DNA from: Candidatus Aminicenantota bacterium
Lineage (GTDB): Bacteria; Acidobacteriota; Aminicenantia; Aminicenantales; UBA8522
Assembly (NCBI GenBank): GCA_017886205.1
Contig: JAFNEO010000038.1
Span: 46,210 to 102,742 of the forward strand
Reading direction: 5' to 3'
DNA length: 56,533 nt
Both the position numbers and the translations under genes were made by a program. The notes below the pieces were generated by a model, which was not told the DNA's origin, made no database searches, and worked only from the letters and a program-made list of their open reading frames with translations. Positions 14,537 to 23,591 of this stretch are shown here, one piece after another. How positions within the stretch are numbered: the first letter of the stretch is position 1; every line of letters starts with the position of its first letter.

Positions 14537-17413
14537 ATGAAAAGTCTGAAAGAGATCGCTGCCAAGTCTGTTTTAACCGAAAGCCAGCTCACGAAGCTGG
14601 AAAAAATCATCCTCAGCCAGGGCCCCTACACCCAGGAAGCCGTGCGCGAAGAACTGGACTGGTTCTGCGCCGGGCTGGGCATGAACGATTATTATTTCCG
14701 GACCACACCGCTCCAAACGATCGCCAATCATGTCCGGGCCATCAAAGCGGCCGAGATCATCGCCACCATCAAAGAAGAAAAGGTGGTCCAGGTCGACCTC
14801 GCCACCGAGCATGCCCACGAAGCCATCTACCTCGTCGATGACTTCCATCCCCGCGGGCTCGAGATCGAACGGCACATCGAGGAGAAGTATCCGAACTGCC
14901 GCCTCCAATCCTACCGCACGGCGCGCAAGGCCATGGGCGTCGAGCACCTGAGAATGTACGTCGTCTGCCTCCCCGAGTTTCCAGAAGCTCAGCCGGCCCC
15001 CGGGGAAACGGACCTGAACAAGATCGCCGATAAAACCTTCCTGAAGACCGCGCCCCCCGAGACGGTGGCCCGGTACCAGGCGCTGATCACCAAGACCGCT
15101 ACTTGGGAAAGCCCCTACATTGACGTCACCATGTGCAAACGGGGCGGCGAGGTCAGGATTACCGTCGTGACCAAGCGCGACTCCAGCCACCGCTTTTTCT
15201 CCAACGTCTCGGACGTCATCAACTCGCACGGCCTGGTCTCCAACCGCAAGTACATCGAGCAGTTCTCCAACAGGCGGACGGCCTACTCGTTCTATCTCAT
15301 GGGCATCAAGGATCACACCCTAATCCAGGATCTCGTCGAGGACATAAGCCTGATCTATGTCATCCCCGAATCGCCCCTCTCCGGACTCTTCCGGGACGGG
15401 AAGCTGACCGCCCAGGAGACTGTCTTCGGTGTCTCCGCCTGGAGCTTCTGCCACCAGTTCCTGACCGGCTACAACGATGAGTACCTGCGCCTGGCCGAGG
15501 CCCTCAAGGACTCGCCCGAGCTCTTGGGCATCCTGCGCAACCTCAAGACCAAGCTGGTTAAGGACACCTACACCGAGCAGCGGGTCTGGGACGCCTTCAC
15601 GGAAAACCCGGTTTACTTGAAGAAGCTCTTCTGGCTGTTCGACCGGAAGTTCAGCCCCTCCTCCCGCTCCCGGGAGGTCAAAAAGGAGTTCGAGGAGCTG
15701 CGCAAAGAGATCATCCGGGAAGTCCCCGTGGAGATCGACCGGGACATCCTTCTCGCCGCCGTGCTGTTCATCGCTTCCATCCTCAAGACCAATTTTTACG
15801 TCAAGGAAAAGACCTCTCTCTCCTACATGTACAACCCCGCGTTCCTGAACAGGGTTGATTATCCGGAGACGCCCTTCGGGATCTTCCACGTCGTCGGCGC
15901 CGAGTTCCGGGGGTTCCATGTCCGCTTCCGCGACATCGCCCGCGGCGGCATCCGCATCGTCCGCTCCAACCAGCTCCAGACCTACCTCAACAACTCCGAT
16001 TTCATCTTCGACGAGAACTACAACCTGGCCTCCACCCAGCAGCGCAAGAACAAGGACATCCCCGAGGGGGGCTCCAAGGGGACCATCCTCATCAACTGGG
16101 GCCACATGCTCCGCGCCGAGGAGGCCTTCAAGAAATACATCGACGGGCTCCTCGACTTGATGCTCAACGAGGACGGCGTCGTCGACCTCTATGGCCGGGA
16201 GGTTCTGCTCTTCCTCGGCCCCGACGAGGGGACGGCCGAACTCATGGAGTGGGCGGCCCTGCGGGCCAAGGCCCGGGGCTACCGCTACTGGAGGTCCTTC
16301 TCCACCGGCAAGCCCGTCTCCATGGGCGGGATCCCCCACGACCTCTACGGTATGACCACCAACTCCATCCACGAGTACGTCCTGAAATCCCTGGAAAAGC
16401 TGGGGCTCAAAGAAGAGAACGTCACCAAGGTCATGACCGGCGGCCCGGACGGCGACCTGGGGAGCAACGAGATTCTCATCTCTAAGGACCGGATCCTGGC
16501 CATGATCGACGGCTCCGGCGTCCTCTACGACCCGGCCGGGATCGACCGGCGCGAGCTCACCCGCCTGGCCAGGGAACGGAAGATGGTCGAGCATTTCCGC
16601 AGGGAGCGGCTGTCCAAGGAAGGCTTTTTCGTCGGCGTCAAGGACCGCAATATCATCCTGCCGGACGGAGAAAAGGTTGAGTCTGGACTCGATTTTCGGA
16701 ACACCTTCCACCTCCACCCGATGTTCGCCGCCGACCTCTTCATCCCCTGCGGAGGCCGGCCGTCTTCGATCAACATCAACAACTGGCAGAGATACCTGGA
16801 CGACAAGGGCAATCCTCGCTTCAAGGTCATCGCCGAGGGTGCCAACCTGTTCATCACCCAGCAGGCCCGTCTGCGGCTGGAGGAGCGGGGAGTGATTATC
16901 TATAAGGACGCCTCGGCCAACAAGGGCGGCGTCACCTCGTCCTCGCTCGAGGTCCTGGCCAGCCTGGCCCTGACTGACGAAGAGTACGAAAGCCTGATGT
17001 GCATCAAGAAGGGCGCGGCGACACCCTTCCGCAAGAAATACGTCTCCCAGATCCTGGAGATCATCCGCGAGAATGCCCGGCTCGAATTCGACATCATCTG
17101 GAAAGAGAACGAGGCCAAGAAGACCCCGCGGGCCGTCCTCACCGACCTCATCAGCGAGAAGATCAACCTGATCAAGGACGCGGTCGGGAAGTCGGACCTG
17201 GTCAGCGACCGGGCCCTGTTCAAGAAGGTGACGGAGTGCTGTATCCCCCGGGTGCTGGTCGAGGAGATCGGGTTCGCCACGATCATCAAGCGGGTACCGA
17301 TGACCTACCTCAAGGCGCTGTTCGCCTCGGAGCTGGCCAGCCGGTATGTTTATCAATACGGGCTGGACGCCAACGAGATCAACTTCTATGAGTTCCTGAA
17401 AAAGGCCCGCTGA
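14537..17413 (+). CDS. gdh: Large NAD-type glutamate dehydrogenase (about 110 kDa class)
   Basis: Oxidative deamination of glutamate to 2-oxoglutarate with NAD as likely cofactor, 958 residues, between the 50-kDa hexameric enzymes and the 180-kDa bacterial class. The long N-terminal half (about 1-430) is a regulatory region. The catalytic half has RDIARGGIRIVRS, NKDIPEGGSKGTIL with the candidate active lysine, the nucleotide-binding region MTGGPDGDLGSNEIL and VIAEGANLFITQQA. The start ATG 14537 follows GAGGAG, and a strong promoter lies just upstream. NADH from this step could feed the group 3 hydrogenases, a plausible link but not shown. The gene converges on the pst operon, ending 7 bases from pstB. 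Confidence 0.88.
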   Translation: MKSLKEIAAKSVLTESQLTKLEKIILSQGPYTQEAVREELDWFCAGLGMNDYYFRTTPLQTIANHVRAIKAAEIIATIKEEKVVQVDLATEHAHEAIYLVDDFHPRGLEIERHIEEKYPNCRLQSYRTARKAMGVEHLRMYVVCLPEFPEAQPAPGETDLNKIADKTFLKTAPPETVARYQALITKTATWESPYIDVTMCKRGGEVRITVVTKRDSSHRFFSNVSDVINSHGLVSNRKYIEQFSNRRTAYSFYLMGIKDHTLIQDLVEDISLIYVIPESPLSGLFRDGKLTAQETVFGVSAWSFCHQFLTGYNDEYLRLAEALKDSPELLGILRNLKTKLVKDTYTEQRVWDAFTENPVYLKKLFWLFDRKFSPSSRSREVKKEFEELRKEIIREVPVEIDRDILLAAVLFIASILKTNFYVKEKTSLSYMYNPAFLNRVDYPETPFGIFHVVGAEFRGFHVRFRDIARGGIRIVRSNQLQTYLNNSDFIFDENYNLASTQQRKNKDIPEGGSKGTILINWGHMLRAEEAFKKYIDGLLDLMLNEDGVVDLYGREVLLFLGPDEGTAELMEWAALRAKARGYRYWRSFSTGKPVSMGGIPHDLYGMTTNSIHEYVLKSLEKLGLKEENVTKVMTGGPDGDLGSNEILISKDRILAMIDGSGVLYDPAGIDRRELTRLARERKMVEHFRRERLSKEGFFVGVKDRNIILPDGEKVESGLDFRNTFHLHPMFAADLFIPCGGRPSSININNWQRYLDDKGNPRFKVIAEGANLFITQQARLRLEERGVIIYKDASANKGGVTSSSLEVLASLALTDEEYESLMCIKKGAATPFRKKYVSQILEIIRENARLEFDIIWKENEAKKTPRAVLTDLISEKINLIKDAVGKSDLVSDRALFKKVTECCIPRVLVEEIGFATIIKRVPMTYLKALFASELASRYVYQYGLDANEINFYEFLKKAR

Positions 17414-17419
17414 AAAGCA

Positions 17420-18181
17420 TCAGCTGATCTCGCCGGTGAGATAGGCGCGCATCCGGGGGTCCCGGGGGTTGGCAAACACTTCTGCCGCCGGGCCGTGCTC
17501 GACGAGCTCCCCGAGATAGAGGAAGGCGATATAGTCGGCGATCCGCTTGGCCTGCCTCAGGATATGGGTGACGACGATCACCGTATATTCTTCTTTGAGC
17601 TCGATCAAACGCCGCTCCACGTTCTGGCTGGACTGTGGGTCCAGGGCCGAGGTCGGCTCGTCTCCCAAGATGATCTCGGGGCCGACCGCCAGCCCCCGGG
17701 CGAGGCAGAGGCGCTGCTGCTGGCCGACGGAAAGGCGGGAAGCCGGTTCTCCCAGCCTGTCTTTGACTTCCTCCCACAGCCCGGCCATGCGCAGATACTG
17801 TTCGACGACCTCGCCCAGCCGCTTTTTATCGACATGATTATGGATGCGCGGTCCGTAGGCGACGTTATCGTAGATGGACATCGGCAGAGGCTGGGGCCGC
17901 TGAGAAAGGAGTCCCATTTTCTTTCTCACCTCGGTGACCTCGGTCCGGGGGTCATAGATGTCGACGTTGTCCACCAAGACCCGGCCTTCAACCCGGACGC
18001 CGTCGAGCGGATCGAGCAGCCGGTTCAGGGACTTCAGCAGCGTCGTCTTCCCGCAGCCCGAGGGTCCGATGATGACCGTGATCTTATGATCCGGGATATC
18101 GATGCTGACATCCTTGAGAATCCGGAGTTGATCGAAATAGACGTTCAAGTTCTGGACGCTAAGATGCGGTCTGATTTCCAT
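17420..18181 (-). CDS. pstB: Phosphate ABC transporter ATP-binding protein PstB
   Basis: ATPase of the high-affinity phosphate importer, 253 residues, normal length. Walker A GPSGCGKTTLLKSLNRL, the signature LSVGQQQRLCLARGL, Walker B with ILGDEPTSALDP and the switch histidine in VIVVTHILRQA are all present. ATG 18181 follows AAAGGAGACG. It is last in the order pstS-pstC-pstA-pstB. No phoU gene follows; the next gene is convergent. Confidence 0.95.
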   Translation of the reverse strand: MEIRPHLSVQNLNVYFDQLRILKDVSIDIPDHKITVIIGPSGCGKTTLLKSLNRLLDPLDGVRVEGRVLVDNVDIYDPRTEVTEVRKKMGLLSQRPQPLPMSIYDNVAYGPRIHNHVDKKRLGEVVEQYLRMAGLWEEVKDRLGEPASRLSVGQQQRLCLARGLAVGPEIILGDEPTSALDPQSSQNVERRLIELKEEYTVIVVTHILRQAKRIADYIAFLYLGELVEHGPAAEVFANPRDPRMRAYLTGEIS

Positions 18182-18193
18182 GGGCGTCTCCTT

Positions 18194-19072
18194 TTATTTA
18201 ATAATATGCCGGGTGTATCGTTTACCCAAGCCTCTTGCCACCAGGCTAATGATGAGGATCAGGACCGTGAGGATGGCCGCTGAGGCATAGGCCCTCTGTT
18301 GAACCTCGGGAAAAGGCGTTCCCAGCTGGAAGAAGATCGCCAGCGGCAATGTCGCCGCCGGCTCAAGCAGCGAGGTCGGGATCCGGTCGGTGAACCCGGC
18401 CGTGAAGAGAACCGAGGCGGCGTCCCCGATCCCCCGGCCGAAGGCGATCAGGACGGCCGTCAGTAGCCCAGGCAGGCACTGCCGGACAACGACCTTCAGG
18501 GCCGTCTCCAGCCGGGTAGCGCCCAGCGAATATGAAGCCTCCAGCAGCTCCCTCGGGACCATCCGGATGACCTCGTCGGCTGCCCGGCTCATGATCGGGA
18601 ACTCGAGGAGCGCCACGGCCAGGATCCCGGCCAGGAGCGACGCTCGCAGCCCGAAAAAGACCATGATGATGAACCCGAAGGCGCCGTAGACGATGGACGG
18701 GATCCCCCAGAGGACATCAAAAGAAAAGCGGGTCAGGGAGGCCAGGCGCGATCGCTTCTTCGTATAGACATTAATGTAGAGCACGACCGGAAGGCTGAAC
18801 AGGATGGCCAGGACGGTCGCTCCCGAGGCCAGGTAAAGAGAGCCGATGATGGCGTTGAGGATTCCGCCTTCTTTTCCCAGGTAGTAGCCGCCCTTGGGAA
18901 TTTGCGTGATCATCGAAAGGCTCATCGCCGGCAGCCCTTTCCAGATGATCGTCCCCACGATCAAGACCAGACAGCCGATGACGATCAGGATGGAGACGGC
19001 CATCAGCGCCCGGAAGATTCTCTCTTCCATCTTGCGCCGTCGAAGCCGCCGGGACTCGCGGGAAAGGATCAC
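18194..19072 (-). CDS. pstA: Phosphate ABC transporter permease PstA
   Basis: Inner-membrane permease, 292 residues, about six membrane segments. An EAA-type loop, SYSLGATRLETALKVVV, contacts PstB, and the segment DVLWGIPSIVYGAFGF is typical of PstA. The start is GTG 19072, overlapping the pstC stop (GTGA), which implies coupled translation. The N-terminus is short and basic (SRESRRLRRRK). Identity as A rather than C rests on order and on similarity by eye. Confidence 0.93.
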   Translation of the reverse strand: MILSRESRRLRRRKMEERIFRALMAVSILIVIGCLVLIVGTIIWKGLPAMSLSMITQIPKGGYYLGKEGGILNAIIGSLYLASGATVLAILFSLPVVLYINVYTKKRSRLASLTRFSFDVLWGIPSIVYGAFGFIIMVFFGLRASLLAGILAVALLEFPIMSRAADEVIRMVPRELLEASYSLGATRLETALKVVVRQCLPGLLTAVLIAFGRGIGDAASVLFTAGFTDRIPTSLLEPAATLPLAIFFQLGTPFPEVQQRAYASAAILTVLILIISLVARGLGKRYTRHIIK

Positions 19073-19953
19073 GCCGCCCTCCTTTCGACTCTGACCAGGA
19101 TCAGCCGAGCCAGCACGTTGAAAAAGAGCACGACGAGGAGGAGGACCGCCGCCGCCAGCATGAGCGCCGCGTCATAGAGAGGCACGGACATCATCTCGCC
19201 GTAATTGTTGGCCAGCAGGGCCGGGAGCGGATAGCCCCCGTCGAAGACCGACCGGGGCAGGCGGGGGATGTTGCCCACGACCATGAGCACGGCCATGGTC
19301 TCGCCGAAGGCCCGGGAAAGCCCCAGGACGATGGCGGCGATGATCCCTTGGAGCCCCTTCTTGAGGACGACGTGGCGGACGGTCTCCCATTTCGTGGCTC
19401 CCAGGGAAAGCGACGCTTCCCTCATTTGGTAGGGGATGGAGGAAAAGACCTCGAGAGAGACCGAGATGATGGTCGGAAAGATCATGATCGCCAGGACGAT
19501 GCCGCCCGCTAAGACGGTGTAGCCGCTCGAGGTCACGCCGAAGAACGGGGCAATGATCCGCCCGACCAGCGGGACCACAAGAAGAACACCCCAGACGCCA
19601 TAGATAACAGAGGGAAGGCCGGCCAGAAGGTCGATGATGGGCTTGGTAAATTCACGCACCGAGCGGGGCGCGTACTCGGACAGGAAAACAGCGGTGAGGA
19701 GCGAAACCGGAACGGCCAGAACGAGGGAGACGAAGGTGACCCACAAAGTCCCCATGATGAAAGGGAAGAGGCCGAAATCGCCTTTCAGCGGGGACCAAGC
19801 AGAAGAAAAGAGGAGCGAGAAGAACGGCTTCTCGGCCAGGATCGGCCGGGCACGGACAAAAAGGCCGACCAGGATGAGCAGGACCAGAAAGGCCGGCACG
19901 CAGGTCAGGACGAGCATCGTCCTTCTCGCCAGCCGGTCTCTAAAAATCCTCAT
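19069..19953 (-). CDS. pstC: Phosphate ABC transporter permease PstC
   Basis: Second permease subunit of the phosphate importer, 294 residues, about six membrane segments. The EAA-type loop is ASLSLGATKWETVRHVVL, and DLLAGLPSVIYGVWG is a PstC-like segment. ATG 19953 lies nine bases after the pstS stop. No strong ribosome-binding site is visible, so translation may depend on the gene before it. It overlaps pstA at the 3' end. Confidence 0.93.
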   Translation of the reverse strand: MRIFRDRLARRTMLVLTCVPAFLVLLILVGLFVRARPILAEKPFFSLLFSSAWSPLKGDFGLFPFIMGTLWVTFVSLVLAVPVSLLTAVFLSEYAPRSVREFTKPIIDLLAGLPSVIYGVWGVLLVVPLVGRIIAPFFGVTSSGYTVLAGGIVLAIMIFPTIISVSLEVFSSIPYQMREASLSLGATKWETVRHVVLKKGLQGIIAAIVLGLSRAFGETMAVLMVVGNIPRLPRSVFDGGYPLPALLANNYGEMMSVPLYDAALMLAAAVLLLVVLFFNVLARLILVRVERRAA

Positions 19954-19962
19954 TGGGTGTTT

Positions 19963-20916
19963 CTAGCGGCCCTCGATCCTTCTCCAACCATCCGCCAACT
20001 TTTCCGGGCTCAAGCCGATATACCCGGTTTCGGGGACAAACTTCTGGCCTTCGTTCAGAACCCAGCGCAAGAACTCGACCTGGACGGGGGTTTGCGGCCG
20101 ACCTTTGCTGACCAAGTAGAGGTCGCGGGCCGGCGGCGAGGGGTAAGCCCCCCGGGCGATGGCCGCGGTGATGGTATCGCGATCCTGGTAGAAGCTTTCC
20201 GCCGGCTCGATCTTCCCGCTGCCGTCGAGGTCGATGGGTAGGATCATGATTCCCGCCAGCGGCTTCTTGGTTTTGGCGTCATAAGCAAAGTTGATGTTGT
20301 TGAACCCGATGCCGAGGGGATCGCGGCGCACGGCCTCGGCCAGGCCCGGGTCTCCATACACTCCGACCCCCTTGAGGTCTTCCTGCCTCTTCTCAAGAAA
20401 CGCCGCCCAAGTCTCGGCCGCACCGCAGGCATCCGATCGGGTGTAAACATGAAGTGCGGCTTTGTCGGCGGTCCCCAGGGCGTCCCCCCAGGTCTTGGCC
20501 GTCTCCATGATCCAAACGGCAATGAAGGCTTCTTTCTTAAGGCCCGAGCCGAGGATCCGGCTTAACAAGGGGTTCTTATCGCTGATCGTGGGGACGACGC
20601 CGTCCTTACAGACGGCGATGGCAAAGGCCCCTTTCTCGACTTCGACCGGGTGGATTTCGCGCGATACCATCCCCAGGTCCACCATCCCGGCCAGGGCGTC
20701 GGCGATCCCCTTCCCGGCACCTCCTGCCTGGACATCAACCCTGACCTTGGGGTGGAGCTTGCTGAACTCCTCGCCCCATTTGACAGCCATCGGATAGAGA
20801 GCCCAGGCGCCGGAGAGCGTGATGGTCCCGGACAGCTCTTGAGCAGTGGGCGGGACAGAGAGGGCAAGCATCGAGATCAAGGCAAAGGCAATGATTCCAC
20901 CGAAGAGTCTTTTCAC
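19963..20916 (-). CDS. pstS: Phosphate-binding protein PstS family, exported
   Basis: Extracytoplasmic solute-binding protein, 317 residues, with a signal peptide (about 1-26, ending near PPTAQ). Binding-fold segments include SGAWALYPMAVKWGEEF, AGGAGKGIADALAG, MVSREIHPVE and YTRSDACGAAETWA, in line with PstS-family proteins. The start is GTG 20916 behind GAAGGAGAAAGC; no upstream ATG fits as well. Phosphate is the expected ligand, though related proteins bind other oxyanions. The Rrf2 regulator gene lies 73 bases upstream in the same direction, with a possible operator in between. Confidence 0.88.
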   Translation of the reverse strand: MKRLFGGIIAFALISMLALSVPPTAQELSGTITLSGAWALYPMAVKWGEEFSKLHPKVRVDVQAGGAGKGIADALAGMVDLGMVSREIHPVEVEKGAFAIAVCKDGVVPTISDKNPLLSRILGSGLKKEAFIAVWIMETAKTWGDALGTADKAALHVYTRSDACGAAETWAAFLEKRQEDLKGVGVYGDPGLAEAVRRDPLGIGFNNINFAYDAKTKKPLAGIMILPIDLDGSGKIEPAESFYQDRDTITAAIARGAYPSPPARDLYLVSKGRPQTPVQVEFLRWVLNEGQKFVPETGYIGLSPEKLADGWRRIEGR

Positions 20917-20949
20917 AGCGCTTTCTCCTTCAATAATAATATATATAAT

Positions 20950-20970
20950 CTATCGATTATATCGACTATT
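20950..20970 (-). promoter_or_regulatory. Possible Rrf2 operator upstream of pstS
   Basis: In an AT-rich gap, the minus strand reads AATAGTCGATATAATCGATAG. The nine bases AATAGTCGA also occur in front of the Rrf2 gene (21449-21457). The site could be shared by the regulator; it is imperfect as a dyad. Confidence 0.35.
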
Positions 20971-20989
20971 ATCGGAAAAACAAAAGGCT

Positions 20990-21433
20990 TCAGGAGCCCC
21001 TCCTCCGTCCGGAGCGGGCCGCCCTCGTCCTCTCGGCCAACTCCTCGAAAGTCGCTTTTTCCATGATCTGGGCGACCGCATCGCGGACCTCCTTCCAGAG
21101 ACCTCTCAGTCCGCATGAGGATTCGTGGGGGCAGACCTCATGAGCGGTCACGCTGACGCAGTCGATGGGGGCGAGTGGGCCGTCCATCACCCGGATGACC
21201 TCGGCAACATTGATCTCGGCCGGAGGCCTGGACAGGTAATAGCCGCCGTCCGGCCCCTTGCGGCTGCGCAGGTAGCCGGCCCTCTTGAGCTGGAGGAGGA
21301 TCTGCTCAAGAAAGCGCTGGGGAATGTCCTGGGCCTTGGAAATATCCCGGATATGGAGGGGCTTCTCCTCATGGTGGAGAGAAAGCTCGAGCATGGCCCG
21401 GCTGGCGTACTCTCCCTTGGTCGAAAGGCGCAT
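20990..21433 (-). CDS. Rrf2-family transcriptional regulator with a possible iron-sulfur site
   Basis: Winged-helix regulator, 147 residues, the usual size. MRLSTKGEYASRAMLEL starts the family's DNA-binding domain, and YLRSRKGPDGGYYLSRP is the wing. Three cysteines in CVSVTAHEVCPHESSC are placed like the cluster ligands of IscR/NsrR relatives (here C-x8-C-x5-C). The start was set at 21433, behind GGAGGAAAGA, because the longer frame runs through the promoter. It is divergent from the kinase at 21546 and lies upstream of pstS on the same strand. Redox or iron-sulfur sensing is inferred; coupling to phosphate uptake would be unusual. Confidence 0.9.
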   Translation of the reverse strand: MRLSTKGEYASRAMLELSLHHEEKPLHIRDISKAQDIPQRFLEQILLQLKRAGYLRSRKGPDGGYYLSRPPAEINVAEVIRVMDGPLAPIDCVSVTAHEVCPHESSCGLRGLWKEVRDAVAQIMEKATFEELAERTRAARSGRRRGS

Positions 21434-21448
21434 TCTTTCCTCCGCCCA

Positions 21449-21475
21449 ATAGTCGACTAACTCAATCGACTTAGT
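21449..21475 (-). promoter_or_regulatory. Possible autoregulatory operator of the Rrf2 gene
   Basis: An inverted repeat AGTCGA (21451-21456), nine bases, TCGACT (21466-21471) lies 16 bases upstream of the Rrf2 start codon, within a TAGTCGACTA palindrome. Spacing and position fit a dimeric winged-helix regulator, and AATAGTCGA recurs before pstS. Confidence 0.45.
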
Positions 21476-21545
21476 GAACTTTAACACGCTCCTCCCGGCC
21501 TTGTCAAGGGTTTTTTGGTTGCAAAAAAAGGGAGCGTCCCTTAAA

Positions 21546-23591
21546 ATGAAAGGTTATCCTCCCGCTATGAACCTTCATCGGAACGTCCAGAAATTTCTCG
21601 ACCTGCCGCTGCGGATGAAATTCGTCCTCAGCTTCCTCGTCGTCATCCTCTTCGGCGGCCTGGTCTCCCTCTTCTTCGGCACCCGACTCGAACACCGCAC
21701 CATCTTCAGCCTGGCTCAGGCTAAGGTGCGCCACGACCTGGCCTCGGCCTGGATGGTCTACGACGAGAAGCTCAACGACATCCGCGACATCGTCCTCCTC
21801 AACGCCCGCCGCGACTCCATCCAGGCCGCGCTCCTCGCCGGCGACCGGGAGACCCTGCTCCGAACCCTGGCCCGTGTCCGCCGGGACTTCAACCTGGACA
21901 TCCTCACTATCACTGACCGGTTCGGCAAGGTGGTCCAGCGGACGAACCGGCCCGATGTCTTCGGCGACGACCAATCCGCCGACCCCCTAGTGAGCCGCGC
22001 CCTGCGCAAGGAGACGGCCACCGCCACCGAGATCGTCCCCCGTCCCGAGCTGCTTAAAGAGAGCCCGGACTTCGCCGAGCGGGCCTATCTCCAGTTCATC
22101 CCCACGCCCATGGCCGCCGCGCGGCCCGAGGACCATGAGGAAAACGGGATGATGCTCAAGGGTGCGGCCCCCATCCTGGATGAACAGGGAAAGGTGCTCG
22201 GCGTCCTCTACGGCGGCATCCTCCTCAACCAGAACTACGAGATCGTGGACCGGGTTAAGGAGATCGTCTTTAAGGGCGAGAAGTACAAGGGCAAGGAGAT
22301 CGGCACCGTGACCATCTTCCAGAACGACCTGCGCATCTCGACCAACGTGACCGACGCCGAGGGGAACCGGGCCATCGGCACGCGCGTGTCGCAGGAAGTC
22401 CATGAAGCCGTCCTCCGCCGGGGCGTCCCCTGGGTCGGCCGCGCTTTCGTCGTCAATCACTGGTACATCACGGCCTACGAGCCGATAAAAAACATCGCCG
22501 GCGAGATCATCGGCATGCTCTACGTCGGGATGCTGGAAAAGCCCTACATCGACTTGCGCAACAGCGTCATGCTCACCTTCACGGGCATCGCCGCTCTCTG
22601 CACCGTCATCCTTCTCATCATCCTCTTCTTCATCACCTCGAGCATCACCAATCCCCTGCGGCGCATGGTCCTGGCCACCAACCGGATCGCCCGGGGAGAC
22701 CTCAACCAGCAGGTCCGGATCGGATTCCGGGACGAGATCGGCCAGCTCGCCCACTCCTTCAACCAGATGACCGAGAACCTCAAGCTGGCCAACGAAAACC
22801 TCATCCAGTGGGGGAAGACTCTGGAAAAGCGGGTGGAGGAGCGGACCAAGGAATTGCGGGGGATGCAAGACTACTTGCTCCAGTCCGAGAAACTGCGCTC
22901 GCTGGGAAAGATGGCCGCCGGTGTGGCCCACGAGATCAACAACCCCCTGACCTCCATCCTCATCAACACCCACCTCATGCTGGAGAAGCTCGAGAAAAGG
23001 CACGAGTTCTACGAGAACCTGAGCCTGATCGCCGACGAGACCTCGCGCTGCACCCAAATCGTCAAGGGCCTGCTCGAGTTCGCCCGGCAGAATCCGCCGC
23101 AGAAGACCCACGCCAACATCAACGAGCTCATCGAGCGGACGACCCAGCTCCTCGAGAACCAGGCGTCCTTCCAGAACGTCCGCATCGTCAAGGAACTGGA
23201 TCCCGACCTGCCGGCGATCAAGCTCGACCGGAATAAGATCCAGCAGGTCTTCTGGAACCTGCTGCTGAATGCCTGCGAGGCCATGCCGAAGGGCGGCCAG
23301 CTCACCATCTCCGACTCGCTGTCCGCTGACAAGAAGTCGATCGAGGTCCGCTTCGCCGATTCCGGCGTGGGCATTCCCAAAGAGAACGTCAATAAACTGT
23401 TCGACCCCTTCTTCACGACCAAAAGCTCGGGGACCGGGCTCGGCCTGGCCGTCAGCTACGGGATCATCCAGCAGCACGACGGTAAGATCGAGGTCAAGAG
23501 CGAGGTGGGACGGGGAACCGTCATCACCCTGAGCTTTCCGGTCGAAGACCGTCGCCCAGATTCAAACCAAAAAGGAGGCACTCATGAATAA
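21546..23591 (+). CDS. Membrane sensor histidine kinase (Cache-HAMP-HisKA-HATPase), paralogue of 1143-3125
   Basis: Two-component sensor of about 681 residues. A first membrane segment near residues 22-45 (MKFVLSFLVVILFGG) is followed by a Cache domain, a second membrane segment near 341-363, HAMP, HisKA with the phospho-histidine in AAGVAHEINNPL (H462 from this start), and HATPase with DSGVGIPKENVN and GTGLGLAVSYG. The start is ATG 21546 after AAGGGAG; ATG 21567 is an alternative, and the longer frame from 21474 lacks support. It overlaps the next regulator by 8 bases, the same geometry as at 3118-3125. The ligand is unknown but is probably similar for both paralogues. Confidence 0.92.
   Translation: MKGYPPAMNLHRNVQKFLDLPLRMKFVLSFLVVILFGGLVSLFFGTRLEHRTIFSLAQAKVRHDLASAWMVYDEKLNDIRDIVLLNARRDSIQAALLAGDRETLLRTLARVRRDFNLDILTITDRFGKVVQRTNRPDVFGDDQSADPLVSRALRKETATATEIVPRPELLKESPDFAERAYLQFIPTPMAAARPEDHEENGMMLKGAAPILDEQGKVLGVLYGGILLNQNYEIVDRVKEIVFKGEKYKGKEIGTVTIFQNDLRISTNVTDAEGNRAIGTRVSQEVHEAVLRRGVPWVGRAFVVNHWYITAYEPIKNIAGEIIGMLYVGMLEKPYIDLRNSVMLTFTGIAALCTVILLIILFFITSSITNPLRRMVLATNRIARGDLNQQVRIGFRDEIGQLAHSFNQMTENLKLANENLIQWGKTLEKRVEERTKELRGMQDYLLQSEKLRSLGKMAAGVAHEINNPLTSILINTHLMLEKLEKRHEFYENLSLIADETSRCTQIVKGLLEFARQNPPQKTHANINELIERTTQLLENQASFQNVRIVKELDPDLPAIKLDRNKIQQVFWNLLLNACEAMPKGGQLTISDSLSADKKSIEVRFADSGVGIPKENVNKLFDPFFTTKSSGTGLGLAVSYGIIQQHDGKIEVKSEVGRGTVITLSFPVEDRRPDSNQKGGTHE

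Noticed and set aside
15320..17356. 678-residue open frame antisense to glutamate dehydrogenase
   Set aside because: It is the codon-bias shadow of a real gene on the other strand in GC-rich DNA; it has no recognisable domain and no ribosome-binding site. The same holds for long antisense frames at 21987-23477, 35107-36408 and 52001-53551.
17410..17425. GCTGA-N6-TCAGC hairpin between glutamate dehydrogenase and pstB
   Set aside because: A 5-bp stem over both stop codons without T-runs; it could easily arise by chance.
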